From: an uncultured Planctomycetota bacterium
GTDB taxonomy: Bacteria; Planctomycetota; UBA1135; GCA-002686595
Direction of reading: 5' to 3'
Length of the DNA stretch: 41,869 nucleotides
Assembly: GCA_903928115.1 (NCBI GenBank)
Contig: CAIYPP010000029.1
Span: 1-41,869, forward strand
Each line of letters begins with the position of its first letter. Position 1 is the stretch's first letter. The notes beneath the pieces are model-generated. The model saw nothing but the letters and a program-made list of their open reading frames with translations. It did not search any database and had not been told where the DNA came from. Of the stretch, positions 31,467 through 39,595 are shown one piece after another. Both the position numbers and the translations under genes were made by a program.

Positions 31467-32648
31467 ATGTCCGACCTGCCCCGGATTCCGCGCTCTGCGA
31501 GCGATGACTACGCGCCCGAGGCGCTGGCGGCACGGCGTGCGCTGCTGGAGCGGGTGGCGGGGCGTGCGCTCGGTCATGTGGCAGGTGCGCCGGTCGATGC
31601 GGCGTCCGCGCGCGGAAACATCGAGAACCTCGTCGGGTTTGCACAGGTGCCGCTGGGAATCGCGGGACCGTTGCGTGTCGATACGACGGCGGGCCTACGC
31701 GAGGTCTACGTGCCGATGGCGACCAACGAGGGAGCGCTGGTCGCGTCCTACTCGCGCGGCATGCGTCTGTTGGCTGCGGGCGGCGGTGCGCGGGCGCGCG
31801 TCGTGCGCGAGGGACTGTCGCAGCATCCGATGCTCGTGTACGACGGCCTGCGCGAGGCGCTCGAGGCCGGAGCCGTGGCTCGCGCGTCCGAACTGGAGTT
31901 CGCCGAGCTCGTCGCGACGACGACGAGGCACGGCAAGCTCGTCCGGCTCGAGACCGATGTGCTCGGGTGCCGCCTCCTCCTGCGGCTCGTCTTCACGACG
32001 GGCGACGCCATCGGCATCAACATGGCGGCGCGCGCGGCGGACCTCGTGAGCGCGGAGCTGGCGCGACGCACGAATGCGCGCGAACGCTACGTTCACGGTC
32101 AAGACGTCGAGAAGCGCGCGAATGCGCGCGCGGCTCTCGAAGGTCGCGGTCGCAGCGTCGTTGCGGAGGCCGTGGTGCCGCGCACGGCGCTCGCGGAGCT
32201 CGCGCGTGTCACGCCGGAGCAGCTCGTGGCGATCCAAGCGACCTACGCGACGGGCTTCGCACAGCTCGGCACGCAGAACTGGCTCGTCCAGGCCGCAAAC
32301 GGGCTGGCTGCGGTGCTCCTCGCCTGCGGACAAGACGTCGCGTACTTGACCGAGTGCGCGCAGGGCCAGCTCGACTTCCGCGTGACGCCCGCGGGCGATC
32401 TGTACGCGAGCGCCACCTTGCCGTCGCTGCTCGTCGGCACCGTCGGCGGTGGCTCTCAGAAGGGCACCGCGGCGGAGTGCCTCGCGGTGCTCGGTTGCGC
32501 GGGCGCGGGGCATGCGAACACGTTCGCGGAGCTCCTCGGCGCGACGGTGCTCGCGGGGGATCTCTCGCTGATGGCGAGCTTCTGCGCGCACGAGTTCGTC
32601 GCCGCGCACGAGCGGCTCGGAAGGAACAGGCCGACCCATGAAGGTTGA
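31467..32648 (+). CDS. hmgA: HMG-CoA reductase, class I type
   Basis: 393 residues. It reduces HMG-CoA to mevalonate with two NADPH, the committed step of the mevalonate route to isoprenoids. Motifs in order: ENLVGFAQVPLGIAGPL; TNEGALVAS with catalytic E88; GDAIGINMA; VEKRANAR with catalytic K216 (the usual Asp before it is Glu); EGRGRSVVAEAVVP; GQD with D290; GTVGGGSQKG; and VAAHERL with H381. All four catalytic residues of the human enzyme therefore have counterparts. There is no membrane domain, as in archaeal and bacterial forms. The gene overlaps the next by 11 bases. Class I wording in a bacterium suggests ancient transfer, but that needs a tree. Confidence 0.93.
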   Translation: MSDLPRIPRSASDDYAPEALAARRALLERVAGRALGHVAGAPVDAASARGNIENLVGFAQVPLGIAGPLRVDTTAGLREVYVPMATNEGALVASYSRGMRLLAAGGGARARVVREGLSQHPMLVYDGLREALEAGAVARASELEFAELVATTTRHGKLVRLETDVLGCRLLLRLVFTTGDAIGINMAARAADLVSAELARRTNARERYVHGQDVEKRANARAALEGRGRSVVAEAVVPRTALAELARVTPEQLVAIQATYATGFAQLGTQNWLVQAANGLAAVLLACGQDVAYLTECAQGQLDFRVTPAGDLYASATLPSLLVGTVGGGSQKGTAAECLAVLGCAGAGHANTFAELLGATVLAGDLSLMASFCAHEFVAAHERLGRNRPTHEG

Positions 32649-33558
32649 GTCGAAGTCGAGCGCGCGTCCCGAGGCGTGGGTCGTCGCGGCGTGGCTGATC
32701 GTGGCAGCGGAGCTCGGGCTCGCGGTCTTTCTCGGGCTGAAGCGGCCTGGGGTCACGCCCGTGAAGGCCTATCTCTACGGCCCGTGGCTGCTCGCGCTCG
32801 CGGCATTCGTCGTCGGCCTCGTCGGGCTGTGGATCTCGATTCGGCGTCCGCCGTTCGGTGCGACGCAGCGGCTCGTCGCGTTCGGCTTGCTGTTCTTCGC
32901 GGTGGGCACCGCGAGCTACGGCTTGCCGTTCCCTGCGGCGCGCAGCACGCGGCCGACGCTCGCGCGCATCCGCGTCCCGGTCGAGGGCGAGTGGCGCGTG
33001 GCGTGGGGTGGCGTCGACGATGCGAGCGCGATCTGGCGCACGCGTCCCGACCGCTGCTTCGTGTACGTGCTCGTGAAGGAAGAGGGTGGCGCGACGCGCG
33101 CAGCGAGCTCCGAGGTTGGCGCTGCATTCGCACGCGGCGCGGCGGTGGTCGCGCCCGCGAGCGGCAAGGTCGTGCGCGTCGTGAACGACGTTCCCGATGA
33201 CGGCGCGCTGCACGCCGACGATCTGGGCAACCATGTCGTCCTCGAGCTCGCGGCCGACGAGTTCCTGTTCGTGTCTGGCCTCGAGCGCGGCTCGATCCCC
33301 GTCGTGGTCGGCGCGACGATCGAAGCGGGCGCTCCGCTTGGACGCGTCGGTTTCTCCGCGTTTTCTCCGCTGTGCCCCGAGCCGCACCTCGGCCTGCACA
33401 TCCAGGACACGCCCGAACCGTTCTGGGGGCAGGGCATTCCGTTCTACTTCTGGGAGAGCGCGCTCAACGGCCAGCGCATGCCGCGCGCGGCTCCCGCAGG
33501 CCGCGGCTGGTTCCCGGGTCGCGCGCTCGCGGGCGACAGCGTGCGTCACGAGCCCTAG
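32638..33558 (+). CDS. membrane-anchored M23-fold protein with degenerate active site
   Basis: 306 residues. Three N-terminal hydrophobic helices (about 16-34, 45-66, 80-96) are followed by a LytM/M23-like domain. Family landmarks are recognisable but altered. HxxxD is HVVLE (Asp to Glu), the usual YAHL is VSGL (catalytic His lost), and HLHFHxxD reads HLGLHIQD (central His replaced by Gly). It is therefore probably not an active peptidoglycan peptidase but keeps the fold, as EnvC/NlpD-type regulators do. It overlaps the HMG-CoA reductase gene by 11 bases, with AAGGA upstream, and is followed 10 bases later by a HEAT protein. Confidence 0.75.
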   Translation: MKVESKSSARPEAWVVAAWLIVAAELGLAVFLGLKRPGVTPVKAYLYGPWLLALAAFVVGLVGLWISIRRPPFGATQRLVAFGLLFFAVGTASYGLPFPAARSTRPTLARIRVPVEGEWRVAWGGVDDASAIWRTRPDRCFVYVLVKEEGGATRAASSEVGAAFARGAAVVAPASGKVVRVVNDVPDDGALHADDLGNHVVLELAADEFLFVSGLERGSIPVVVGATIEAGAPLGRVGFSAFSPLCPEPHLGLHIQDTPEPFWGQGIPFYFWESALNGQRMPRAAPAGRGWFPGRALAGDSVRHEP

Positions 33559-33568
33559 AACTGTTGCC

Positions 33569-34201
33569 ATGCGACCCACGAACGATCCGGCGCGCGATCG
33601 CTACCGCGACGCGGTGCAGCCGCTGCTCGACGAGCTCGCTCAGGCGGGCTTCAAGGTTCATCAATTGCCCGAGCTTCGTCGCCACGGCGCGCGCGCGGCC
33701 GTCGTGGTGCCGGCGCTCGTGCGAGCGCTCGAGAACGCAGAGAACCCCGACCTCGTGCTCGAGCTCGCGCGGGTGCTCGCCGTGCCGTGGGCGCGCGAAG
33801 AAGCGCTCGAGCCGCTGCTCCGCGCGTTCCGTCGCACGCCGAACTCGCCTCCGGCGCCGAAGGCGGCGCTCGCAGCGGCGATCGAGTGCCTCGCGGACGA
33901 CGCGGTCGAGGCGCAGCTCGTCGAGCTCGCTCGCGCGAAGCAGCACGGCAATGCGCGCGAGCTCTTGGTGCTCGCCCTCGCCAAGCTCTCGTCGCCGCGC
34001 CTCGTCGACGTCGTCGCGAACCTGTGCGCGGATCCCGGCGTCGGCGGACACGCGCTCTCGACCCTGCTGCGCTTGGTCGCGCGCCACCGCACACCGATCG
34101 AGCCCGAGGTTGCCAAGCCGTTCCTGCGCGACGGCCGTGCGTGGGTGCGCCGCGACGCGAAGGAGCTGCTCGCGGTGCTCGAAACGCTGCCGCCGGTCTG
34201 A
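33569..34201 (+). CDS. HEAT-repeat-like helical protein
   Basis: 210 residues, all predicted helical. They fall into about five helix-pair units with the Ala/Leu and Pro spacing of HEAT/PBS-lyase repeats, for example RAAVVVPALVRALENAENPD, EALEPLLRAFRR, ELLVLALAKLSSPRLVDVV and EPEVAKPFLRDGRAWVRRDA. There is no signal peptide or catalytic motif, so a protein-binding role in the cytoplasm is likely. The partner is unknown. The start at 33569 is supported by TAGAAC 7 bases upstream, although that overlaps the preceding stop codon. An upstream in-frame extension is an M23 shadow. Confidence 0.7.
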   Translation: MRPTNDPARDRYRDAVQPLLDELAQAGFKVHQLPELRRHGARAAVVVPALVRALENAENPDLVLELARVLAVPWAREEALEPLLRAFRRTPNSPPAPKAALAAAIECLADDAVEAQLVELARAKQHGNARELLVLALAKLSSPRLVDVVANLCADPGVGGHALSTLLRLVARHRTPIEPEVAKPFLRDGRAWVRRDAKELLAVLETLPPV

Positions 34202-34248
34202 GCGGCAGCGACTCGCCGACGCTACGCTCTCGCCCCGAGCGCACTCCC

Positions 34249-36111
34249 GTGAACCCGACCCTCCTGCTCGCGATCGCGACCTTGGCGCTCGTCGTCGGTC
34301 CGCTGCTCGACCGCATCTCGCGGCGCGTGCCGTTCCTGCCAGCGCTGATCGACGGGGCGACGATCGGCGGCATCGTGGTGCTGTCGTTCTTCCACCTGAT
34401 GCCCGAGGCGGGGGCCCACTTGGGTTGGTGGGCGCTGCTCTTGCTCGCGCTCGGCCTGCTGCTCCCGATTTGGGCCGAACGCCTGCTCGCGGCCGGCGGC
34501 GAGAGTCTGAAGCTGCCGATGGGCGTGCTCGTCGTTCTTCTGCTCGTGACGCACGAGCTGATCGAGAGCGCGGCGCTCGCGTCGAAGGTCAACGAAGAGC
34601 GCGTCGGCCTCGCGACCCTGCTCGTCGTCGTCGGACATCGACTCCCGCTCGGACTCCTCATGTGGGGCCAGACCAAGCGCCGCTTCGGTCGCATGGGCGC
34701 GGCGCTGGCGCTGCTCGCGATGGCGTCGCTCACTTGGTTCGGCCCGCTGTTTGTCCCGATCAGCGAGGGCACGTTCACCGCGGTGCTCTCGGCGCTGCTC
34801 GCCGGCGGTCTTCTGCACCTCGTGCTGCAGCACGCTCCGGCCTCCGAGCACACCCACGAGCACGAGCACGAGCGGCACTTCTGGGCCGGAATCGGCACGG
34901 TGGGCGCGGCGTGCTTCTTCGTGCCCTACCTCGCGGCGGGGGGCGGCAGCCACGGCCATGGCCACGAGCATGCCCACGGGGAAGATGTCTCCGCGCTCGC
35001 GGTGCGGCTCGGCGAGCTGGTGGTCGAGACCGCGCCCTACTTGCTCGCGGGCGTGCTCGGCGCTGCATTGATCGAGGCCTTCGTGCCGGGCTCGTGGCTG
35101 CGGCGCACCGCGAGCGGTTCGCGCCTGCGACAGGCTCTCGCCGGCGTTGCGGTCGGCACGCCGATGCCCGTGTGTTCTTGTGGTGTGCTGCCGATCTACC
35201 GCTCGCTGGTTCACAAGGGCGTCGGAGTGAGTGCGGCGCTCGCGTTGCTCGTCAGCGCACCCGAGATCGGCGTCGACTCGATTCTCCTGTCGTGGAAGCT
35301 GCTCGGGCCGGGGCCGACTCTGGCGCGCGTCGGTGCCGCCGCCGTCCTTGCGTTGGCGGTGGCGCTCATCGTCGGTCGCATCGCGGAGCGCGACGGAAAT
35401 CGCTTCGAGAGCGTGCCGGTCGACGAGCCGCGGCCGCACGGCGCGATGGCGTCGCTGCGCCACGGCTTGCTCGAGACGTGGGGGCACCTCTCACCGTGGA
35501 TCCTGTTCGGGCTCGTGCTCACGGCCTTGGTCGAGCCGTGGATCTCGACGGAATGGGCGCGCAGCACTCCGGCGTGGCTGCAGGTCGTGATCCTGAGCCT
35601 CGCGGGGATGCCGACCTACATCTGCGCCACCGCGGCGACGCCCTTCGCGGCGCTCTTGCTCGCGAAGGGCTTCGCCCCGGGCGCTGTGATCGCGTTCCTG
35701 CTCACCGGTCCGGCTACGAACCTCACCACGTTCGGCGCTCTCTCTCGGCTGCACTCGCGCGGCGTCGCGTGGGCCTTCGTCGGGACCGCGGCGCTCACGA
35801 CGTGCGTCCTCGGTTGGAGCATCAACGCCTTCCTCCCGGCTGATTTCGCCCTCGCGGAGCACGCGCACGACGCGGGCGAGCACGCTCACGGCGCCTTGGC
35901 TTGGTCCGCGGCGGCGGTCCTCGGCGCCCTGACCATCTGGGTGCTCCTGCGCGAGGGCCCGCGGGCCTTCTTGGGCCAGCTCGCCGCGCCCGACGGGACC
36001 GCGCCCGGCCATCACCACCATCATCACGGCGGCGGGCACGCCCACGGGGGCCATGCTCCGGCCGCGGAGGCCCGCTGCGGTCACGAGGGCCACGAAGGCC
36101 ACGGGCACTAG
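34249..36111 (+). CDS. ZIP-like + permease (ArsP_1/DUF318) fusion metal transporter
   Basis: 620 residues from GTG 34249. Residues 1-200 are about seven helices with ZIP-transporter-like signatures: FFHLMPEA (47-54), THELIESAALAS (101-112) and VGHRLPLGLLMW (128-139). A His-rich loop follows (HTHEHEHERH from 201, SHGHGHEHAHG from 234). Residues about 255-560 are a permease of the SO_0444 Cu/Zn-efflux kind with MPVCSCGVLPIYR (C309, C311). The tail has more His clusters, including six in a row at 588-593. Divalent metal transport, probably export of Zn or Cu, is likely. Direction and the role of each half are inferred. A -10-like TACGCT lies at 34223-34228. Confidence 0.85.
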   Translation: MNPTLLLAIATLALVVGPLLDRISRRVPFLPALIDGATIGGIVVLSFFHLMPEAGAHLGWWALLLLALGLLLPIWAERLLAAGGESLKLPMGVLVVLLLVTHELIESAALASKVNEERVGLATLLVVVGHRLPLGLLMWGQTKRRFGRMGAALALLAMASLTWFGPLFVPISEGTFTAVLSALLAGGLLHLVLQHAPASEHTHEHEHERHFWAGIGTVGAACFFVPYLAAGGGSHGHGHEHAHGEDVSALAVRLGELVVETAPYLLAGVLGAALIEAFVPGSWLRRTASGSRLRQALAGVAVGTPMPVCSCGVLPIYRSLVHKGVGVSAALALLVSAPEIGVDSILLSWKLLGPGPTLARVGAAAVLALAVALIVGRIAERDGNRFESVPVDEPRPHGAMASLRHGLLETWGHLSPWILFGLVLTALVEPWISTEWARSTPAWLQVVILSLAGMPTYICATAATPFAALLLAKGFAPGAVIAFLLTGPATNLTTFGALSRLHSRGVAWAFVGTAALTTCVLGWSINAFLPADFALAEHAHDAGEHAHGALAWSAAAVLGALTIWVLLREGPRAFLGQLAAPDGTAPGHHHHHHGGGHAHGGHAPAAEARCGHEGHEGHGH

Positions 36112-36138
36112 CGCCAGGGCCGCTTTGTCCGCCCGCGG

Positions 36139-36166
36139 TTGACGATTTTCGCGCCGTCGTTACCCT
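36139..36166 (+). promoter_or_regulatory. sigma-70-type promoter of fusA
   Basis: TTGACG (36139-36144), a 16-base spacer and TACCCT (36161-36166). This is the best -35 in the window. It predicts an RNA leader of about 115 bases before ATG 36287. Confidence 0.6.
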
Positions 36167-36201
36167 GTTTCCCTCTCAAACGCGACCCAACGGGCACGTC
36201 C

Positions 36202-36245
36202 GCGGCCTCCCGGGATCGCTCCGCGCTCCCGGTGTCGGGGGCCGC
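36202..36245 (+). promoter_or_regulatory. hairpin in the fusA leader
   Basis: GCGGCCTC (36202-36209) pairs with GGGGCCGC (36238-36245) with one U-G pair, enclosing the perfect stem CCGGGA (36210-36215) / TCCCGG (36227-36232). It ends about 40 bases before the start. The remaining leader is pyrimidine-rich and lacks a Shine-Dalgarno sequence. It may be a regulatory leader or an attenuator. Confidence 0.4.
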
Positions 36246-36286
36246 AGTTTCACGACCGACCCCTCTCTCCCTCCCGCCGAATACCT

Positions 36287-38398
36287 ATGACCTCCGCCTC
36301 CGCGAACAGCGCCCCGACCAGCGCGTGCGCCAAGCGTCTCGCCCTCTACCGGAACATCGGGATCATGGCCCACATCGACGCCGGCAAGACGACGGTGTCG
36401 GAGCGCATCCTGTTCCTCGCGCAGAAGATCCACAAGATCGGCGAAGTCCACGAAGGCGCCGCCACGATGGACTACCTCGAGGACGAGCAGAAGCGTGGCA
36501 TCACGATCCAGTCGGCGGCCACGCAGGTCGAGTGGAACGGCGTCACGATCAACCTGATCGACACCCCCGGCCACGTGGACTTCACGGCCGAGGTCGAGCG
36601 CTCGCTGCGCGTCCTCGACGGCGCGGTCGCGGTGTTCGACGGCGTGAACGGCGTCGAAGCGCAGTCGGAGACGGTCTGGCGTCAGGCGGACAAGTACCGC
36701 GTGCCGCGCATCTGCTTCATCAACAAGCTCGACCGCATCGGCGCGGACTTCTACTTCTCGGTCCAGACGATCATCGACCGCCTCGGCGCGCGTCCGGTGC
36801 CGATCCAGATCCCCGTCGGCGGCGAGAAGGACTTCCGCGGTCTGATCGACCTCGTGAAGATGCGCTACCTCGAATTCGTCGAGGACACCGAGGGCAAGAA
36901 GTGGAACGACCTCGACATCCCCGCGGACATGCTCGACAAGGCGAAGGAATACCGCCACAAGATGCTCGAGTTCGCCGCGGAGAACGACGAGGAGCTGCTC
37001 AACCTGTTCCTCGAAGATCAGGAGCCGACGGTCGAGATGGTCAAGCGCGCGCTGCGCAACGGCACGCTCAAGATGGACATCGTGCCCGTCGTCTGCGGCT
37101 CGGCCCTCAAGCACAAGGGCGTGCGCTTCATGCTCGACGCGGTCGTCGACTACCTGCCGACGCCCAACGACGTGCCCTCGATCGAAGGCTCGGTCCCGCG
37201 CAAGCCCGATGAGAAGGTCATCCGCAAGCCCGACGACAACGAGCCGCTTTCGGCGATGGCGTTCAAGACGATCGCCGAGCCGACGGGCGACCTGACCTTC
37301 GTGCGCGTCTACTCGGGCGTGCTGAAGCAGGGCGAGCGCATCCTGAACCCGCGCACGGGCAAGAACGAGCGCGCGACCCGCATCGTGCGCATGCACGCCA
37401 ACAAGCGCCAGCCGATCGACGAGATCCGCGCGGGCGACATCGCCGCCGTGATCGGCCTCAAGAACACCGTCACGGGCGACACGCTGTGCGACGAAGACAA
37501 GCCGATCCAGCTCTCGAAGATCAGCTTCCCCGAGACCGTCATCGCGATGTCGCTCGAGCCGAAGAAGTCGGCCGACCGCGACAAGCTCAGCGACGTCATC
37601 GGCAAGCTGATGCGCGAAGACCCGACCTTCAAGGCGCAGACCAACGAGCAGACGGGCGAGCTCGTGATCGCCGGCATGGGCGAGCTGCACCTCGACATCA
37701 TCGTCACGCGCATCTCGCGCGACTACAACTGCGAGGTCGTCACCGGCAAGCCCAAGGTGGCGTACAAGCAGCGCCTCGCGAAGGCGGTCGACACCGAAGC
37801 GAAGTACGTCCGCCAGTCGGGCGGTCGCGGTCAGTTCGCCGTCATCAGCGTCAAGTTCGAGCCGGTCCAGACGGAAGGCAACGGCTTCGAGTTCGTCGAC
37901 GCGATCGTCGGTGGCTCGGTGCCGCGCGAGTTCATCCCCGCTGCGGAGAAGGGCCTCGAGCAGGCCTTCAACTCGGGCGGCAAGCTCGGCTACCCCTTCG
38001 TCAACGTCCGCGCGACGCTCTACGACGGCAAGTCGCACGACGTCGACTCGAGCGAAATGGCCTTCCAGTCGGCCGGTCACCTCGCCTTCCGCCAGGCGGC
38101 GGAGGACAACGTGACCCTGCTCGAGCCGATCATGAAGATCGAAGTGCGCGTGCCCGACGAGTTCCTCGGCGCGGTGGTCGGCGACCTCAACAGCCGCCGC
38201 GGTGAAGTCAACGACGTCGACGCGCAAGGCAACCTGCGCATCGTGCGCGGCCTCGTGCCGATCGCCGAGATGTTCGCCTACTCGTCCGCGCTCCGCGGCG
38301 CGACGCAGGGCCGTGGCTCGTACGCCATGGAGCTGCACGAGTACCGCGACGTCCCGCGCAACATCGCCGAGAAGGTGATGAAGGGCGAGGACAAGTAG
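36287..38398 (+). CDS. fusA: elongation factor G
   Basis: 703 residues, full length. The ribosomal translocase has G motifs AHIDAGKT (28-35), [10 protein letters not shown] (70-79), DTPGH (92-96) and NKLD (146-149), followed by domains II-V ending with the conserved [17 protein letters not shown]. The wording TIQSAAT and INKLDR, and EDEQ before RGIT, resemble mitochondrial EF-G1 and the spirochaete/planctomycete spdEFG1 group rather than standard bacterial EF-G (NKMDR). That placement is tentative. The gene stands alone, away from any rpsL-rpsG-tuf str operon, with its own promoter and terminator. Codon use is more biased than in its neighbours, as expected for high expression. Confidence 0.96.
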   Translation: MTSASANSAPTSACAKRLALYRNIGIMAHIDAGKTTVSERILFLAQKIHKIGEVHEGAATMDYLEDEQKRGITIQSAATQVEWNGVTINLIDTPGHVDFTAEVERSLRVLDGAVAVFDGVNGVEAQSETVWRQADKYRVPRICFINKLDRIGADFYFSVQTIIDRLGARPVPIQIPVGGEKDFRGLIDLVKMRYLEFVEDTEGKKWNDLDIPADMLDKAKEYRHKMLEFAAENDEELLNLFLEDQEPTVEMVKRALRNGTLKMDIVPVVCGSALKHKGVRFMLDAVVDYLPTPNDVPSIEGSVPRKPDEKVIRKPDDNEPLSAMAFKTIAEPTGDLTFVRVYSGVLKQGERILNPRTGKNERATRIVRMHANKRQPIDEIRAGDIAAVIGLKNTVTGDTLCDEDKPIQLSKISFPETVIAMSLEPKKSADRDKLSDVIGKLMREDPTFKAQTNEQTGELVIAGMGELHLDIIVTRISRDYNCEVVTGKPKVAYKQRLAKAVDTEAKYVRQSGGRGQFAVISVKFEPVQTEGNGFEFVDAIVGGSVPREFIPAAEKGLEQAFNSGGKLGYPFVNVRATLYDGKSHDVDSSEMAFQSAGHLAFRQAAEDNVTLLEPIMKIEVRVPDEFLGAVVGDLNSRRGEVNDVDAQGNLRIVRGLVPIAEMFAYSSALRGATQGRGSYAMELHEYRDVPRNIAEKVMKGEDK

Positions 38399-38420
38399 TC
38401 CGCGCACGTTCGAGCGCATT

Positions 38421-38456
38421 CCGCGGGCCGTCCGGTCGATTCCGGGCGGCCCGCGG
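38421..38456 (+). terminator. terminator-like hairpin after fusA
   Basis: A 15-base stem (38421-38435 with 38442-38456; one U-G pair, otherwise perfect) with a 6-base loop TCGATT starts 22 bases after the fusA stop. The tail TGCTTTCC is only weakly T-rich. Confidence 0.65.
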
Positions 38457-38513
38457 TGCTTTCCGCGCACACTTTGCGGGCGGCGCCGCGTACTCGCGGG
38501 GGCGTGCGCTCGC

Positions 38514-38519
38514 TATCCT
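38514..38519 (+). promoter_or_regulatory. -10-like TATCCT abutting the start at 38528
   Basis: TATCCT ends 8 bases before ATG 38528 and no Shine-Dalgarno sequence is present. The identical TATCCT precedes the genes at 9158 and 31467 and lies at 40273-40278. Confidence 0.45.
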
Positions 38520-38527
38520 CTCCGCCC

Positions 38528-39547
38528 ATGACGAAGACCGCCCGCCGCCGCTGGTCGCGCGAGTTCTCGAGCGAGGTCGATGGCATCGCCATCGGCGGGC
38601 TCGGACCCGTGCTCGTCCACCTCTACGACCAGCCCGCGGGCGACAAGTGGATCGACGACGCGATCCCAGGCAAGCTCGCCCTGCTCGATCGTGCCAGCGG
38701 AGAGCCGAAGTGGACCTCGCCCTGCGAGGTCGGCTACGGACGCGGCTTCGGCGCGGGCTTCGGCCGCAAGAATGACGTCGTCGTGCTCGGACCCTCGACC
38801 TCGGGCAACCGCATCGTGCGCATGTCGATGGAGACGGGCGAGCTGCTCGACGCCTCCAAGCTGCCGGTGTTCGACTCGGCGCTCGTCGGACCGGACATGT
38901 GTGTCGTCGCCGGGCTCGACCGTATCGCCGCCTACGACAGCGAATCGCTCAAGGAACTGTGGCGCTACCAGCGCGAGGGCGAGCGCTACCACGCGATCGC
39001 GCGCTCGGGCTCGCGCGTGTTCGTCCTGTATTCGATGAAGGCGACGAAGAAGCGCGGTGTGCTCGCGCTCTCGGCGCAGAAGGGCCGCTTCGACGGCATC
39101 TTGGTCGCACCCAAGCAGCCGACGGTCTACGACGTGACCGCCGACTCCGGCGCGGTGATCTCGCTCGTCGACGACCTCGAGTCGGCGCTGCCGCAGGAGG
39201 CACTGCTCAAGCTGCTCTCGCAGTCGAGCGACGACGACCTCGGTCGCCGCGGACCGTCGCTGCTCGCGTTCGCGCCGGGCGCGAGCGAAGGCGACGCCCC
39301 GCTGTGGTTCGAGAAGCTGCGCTTCTCCGACCCCGACGAAGCCGCCGACCTCGCGATCAGCGCCGACAGCGGCAAGCTCTACATCACCACCGGCGCGATG
39401 GTCGAGGTGCGCGACTCGCTCACCGGCCGCAAGCTCGGCGACATGGCGGTCCCCGGCCTCGACGAGCGCGTCGGCTGGCAGGTCGCGCAGGGCGCGGGGC
39501 TGCTCGCCGAAGAGACGCGCGTCTCGATCTTCGAGCTCAACGCCTAG
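38528..39547 (+). CDS. beta-propeller (PQQ/WD-like) protein, unknown
   Basis: 339 residues without signal peptide or membrane helix. Repeats of about 40 residues with the PQQ-like pattern LLDRASGEPKW, RMSMETGELLDASKLP, AYDSESLKELWRY and VRDSLTGRKLGDM suggest a seven- or eight-bladed propeller. No pyrroloquinoline or catalytic residues can be claimed. A cytoplasmic scaffold or sensor role is possible. Earlier in-frame starts back to 38456 would run through the fusA terminator region and are rejected in favour of ATG 38528. The DJ-1-like gene follows after 48 bases. Confidence 0.75.
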   Translation: MTKTARRRWSREFSSEVDGIAIGGLGPVLVHLYDQPAGDKWIDDAIPGKLALLDRASGEPKWTSPCEVGYGRGFGAGFGRKNDVVVLGPSTSGNRIVRMSMETGELLDASKLPVFDSALVGPDMCVVAGLDRIAAYDSESLKELWRYQREGERYHAIARSGSRVFVLYSMKATKKRGVLALSAQKGRFDGILVAPKQPTVYDVTADSGAVISLVDDLESALPQEALLKLLSQSSDDDLGRRGPSLLAFAPGASEGDAPLWFEKLRFSDPDEAADLAISADSGKLYITTGAMVEVRDSLTGRKLGDMAVPGLDERVGWQVAQGAGLLAEETRVSIFELNA

Positions 39548-39595
39548 CGCCCCCCTCCTCTCGTCCTCGATCCACTCCACCCTCGCAACGACGCC

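Noticed and set aside
36001..36105. His-rich repeats at the permease end as a separate repeat element
   Set aside because: They are in frame and part of the metal-binding tail, with no duplication beyond the codons.
36176..38470. 764-codon minus-strand frame across fusA
   Set aside because: It is antisense to a clear EF-G and consists of His/Asp/Leu/Val-rich sequence typical of such shadows.
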